DNA of 6,473 bases from Candidatus Sulfotelmatobacter sp. (lineage in GTDB: Bacteria; Acidobacteriota; Terriglobia; Terriglobales; Acidobacteriaceae). The notes under the pieces are model-generated. The model was not told the DNA's origin. It was given only the letters and a program-made list of their open reading frames with translations, and ran no database searches. Location: assembly GCA_030049565.1 (NCBI GenBank), contig JASIKQ010000390.1:1-6473 (forward strand). Direction: 5' to 3'. The translations under genes and the position numbers were made by a program. This document shows, piece after piece, positions 5,988-6,473 of the stretch. Every line of letters starts with the position of its first letter. The first letter of the stretch is position 1.

Positions 5988-6133
5988 AACCGAATCAGAC
6001 CCCCGAATACGTAGCCTCGCGCATCCCGAACGAGTTAGAGCGTCTCGCACTTCGCGCTCTCATCGTGTTGGGGTCGCTATCGGCAGCAGCTATCGTGTTC
6101 GGTTTGCTGGTGGTATGGAGAATACTTCCGTGA
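5984..6133 (+). CDS. single-pass membrane miniprotein (49 aa)
   Basis: A 49-residue protein from ATG 5984 (ATGA overlap) to TGA 6133. The first 22 residues are polar (MKPNQTPEYVASRIPNELER), then a hydrophobic segment at about 23-45 (ALIVLGSLSAAAIVFGLLVVW) forms one membrane helix and the chain ends RILP. There is no good Shine-Dalgarno sequence, so it probably relies on reinitiation after the preceding gene. The same frame is open further upstream inside the polymerase gene, but that extension would overlap two better-supported genes. Together with its neighbour it forms a pair of membrane miniproteins just before a membrane glycosyltransferase. Function unknown. Confidence 0.6.
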   Translation: MKPNQTPEYVASRIPNELERLALRALIVLGSLSAAAIVFGLLVVWRILP

Positions 6134-6159
6134 TACCTCCGCGATACCACTGCCAATGA
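6130..6159 (+). CDS. possible 9-residue leader peptide before the glycosyltransferase
   Basis: GTG 6130 overlaps the preceding stop (GTGA), and its own stop TGA 6157-6159 overlaps the glycosyltransferase ATG (ATGA). GGAG at 6117-6120 lies 9 bases before it. The peptide would be MIPPRYHCQ. The glycosyltransferase start itself has no ribosome site, so a coupling leader is plausible. It is far too short to be secure. Confidence 0.25.
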   Translation: MIPPRYHCQ

Positions 6160-6473
6160 TAGCGCTATGGCTATGGGTGATGTGGACGGCGGTCGTGCTG
6201 GTGCTACTACAACTATTCGTGTTGCTCTACTTCCCATTGGCTGTTAGTCAGACGATACTGCTGCTACGATGGTGGCTACGACCTGACCCCCACATTCTGT
6301 CTCCTGCCGCACCAGGTAGACGCGTCCGAGTGGTCATCTGCACGAACGGCAAGGCGACCACGGTCGTCCAGCATCTTATCCACACCATCGAGTCCTATGC
6401 CCTGTGGCCGCGAGTGAGCGTCTACGTGCTCTGCGAACAATACGATAACTTCGCTTACGACGCTCCGTCCATC
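6156..6473 (+). CDS. membrane-anchored family 2 glycosyltransferase (3' truncated)
   Basis: The frame from ATG 6156 stays open to the window edge, giving the first 106 residues. Residues 1-37 are strongly hydrophobic (one or two membrane helices), followed by a basic WWLRPDP linker. A GT-A type nucleotide-sugar-binding start then appears: the first strand VRVVICTNG at 57-65, a helix TTVVQHLIHTIESY, and a second strand VSVYVLCEQYD at 87-97. This resembles membrane GT2 enzymes of the chitin/hyaluronan-synthase-like or egghead-like kind, which transfer sugars at the cytoplasmic face. The catalytic DxD and QxxRW motifs lie beyond the edge, so activity cannot be judged. GTG 6177 and ATG 6180 are alternative starts. 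It may modify host surface glycans or virion proteins. Confidence 0.7.
   Translation, partial: MIALWLWVMWTAVVLVLLQLFVLLYFPLAVSQTILLLRWWLRPDPHILSPAAPGRRVRVVICTNGKATTVVQHLIHTIESYALWPRVSVYVLCEQYDNFAYDAPSI

Noticed and set aside
1..6473. Haloarchaeal virus origin
   Set aside because: CTAG and GATC avoidance would fit, but the proteins are basic and Lys/Arg-rich rather than acidic.
1..6473. CRISPR array, tRNA, rRNA or insertion sequence
   Set aside because: No regularly spaced repeats, cloverleaf, rRNA-like stretch, transposase or bracketing terminal repeats were seen.

Overview
The window is a gene-packed stretch of about 6.5 kb, read entirely on the + strand and moderately GC-rich (very roughly 55-60% by eye). 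It looks like part of a virus, provirus or linear/integrative plasmid, most likely of an archaeal host. The main evidence is a 775-residue family B DNA polymerase that resembles the protein-primed polymerases of archaeal viruses and mobile elements: it keeps an exonuclease domain, a YxGG motif and a long insertion between motifs A and B. No host housekeeping gene, rRNA or tRNA is visible. The proteins are basic rather than acidic, which argues against a haloarchaeal host. The host lineage cannot be named from sequence alone, and a bacterial host is not excluded.

Layout. 1-2008 carries seven small genes of unknown function: the tail of an upstream gene, a two-helix membrane protein, and five predicted soluble proteins including a 141-residue and a 180-residue protein. 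The last of these, 1800-2012, starts with TTG, is only probable, and spans a repeat-dense stretch that could instead be a regulatory or origin-like region. 2009-3226 is a P-loop ATPase with a C-terminal helix-turn-helix. 3223-3485 holds two tiny genes, one with a CxxC/HxxxxH pattern. 3475-5802 is the polymerase. 5799-6133 holds two single-helix membrane miniproteins, the first with a CPTC knuckle. 6156 to the right edge is the start of a membrane-anchored family 2 glycosyltransferase, cut by the window.

Nearly every junction is a start/stop overlap (GTGA, ATGA, TTGA, TAATG, TGATG) or direct abutment, and many starts have a purine-rich Shine-Dalgarno sequence inside the preceding gene. The region therefore probably acts as one long translationally coupled transcript.

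The strongest unexpected signal is compositional. By hand scan the tetranucleotides GATC, CTAG, GTAC and CCGG are each completely absent, although about 24, 24, 24 and 45 would be expected from base composition. Other palindromes such as GCGC, CGCG, GGCC, TCGA and CATG are present. This looks like the footprint of several type II restriction systems in the host. Other points of interest are an Asn in place of the first Asp of polymerase motif C, a cysteine cluster inserted near the polymerase thumb, an ATPase-HTH fusion, and a 16-bp perfect palindrome that overlaps the ATPase ribosome binding site.
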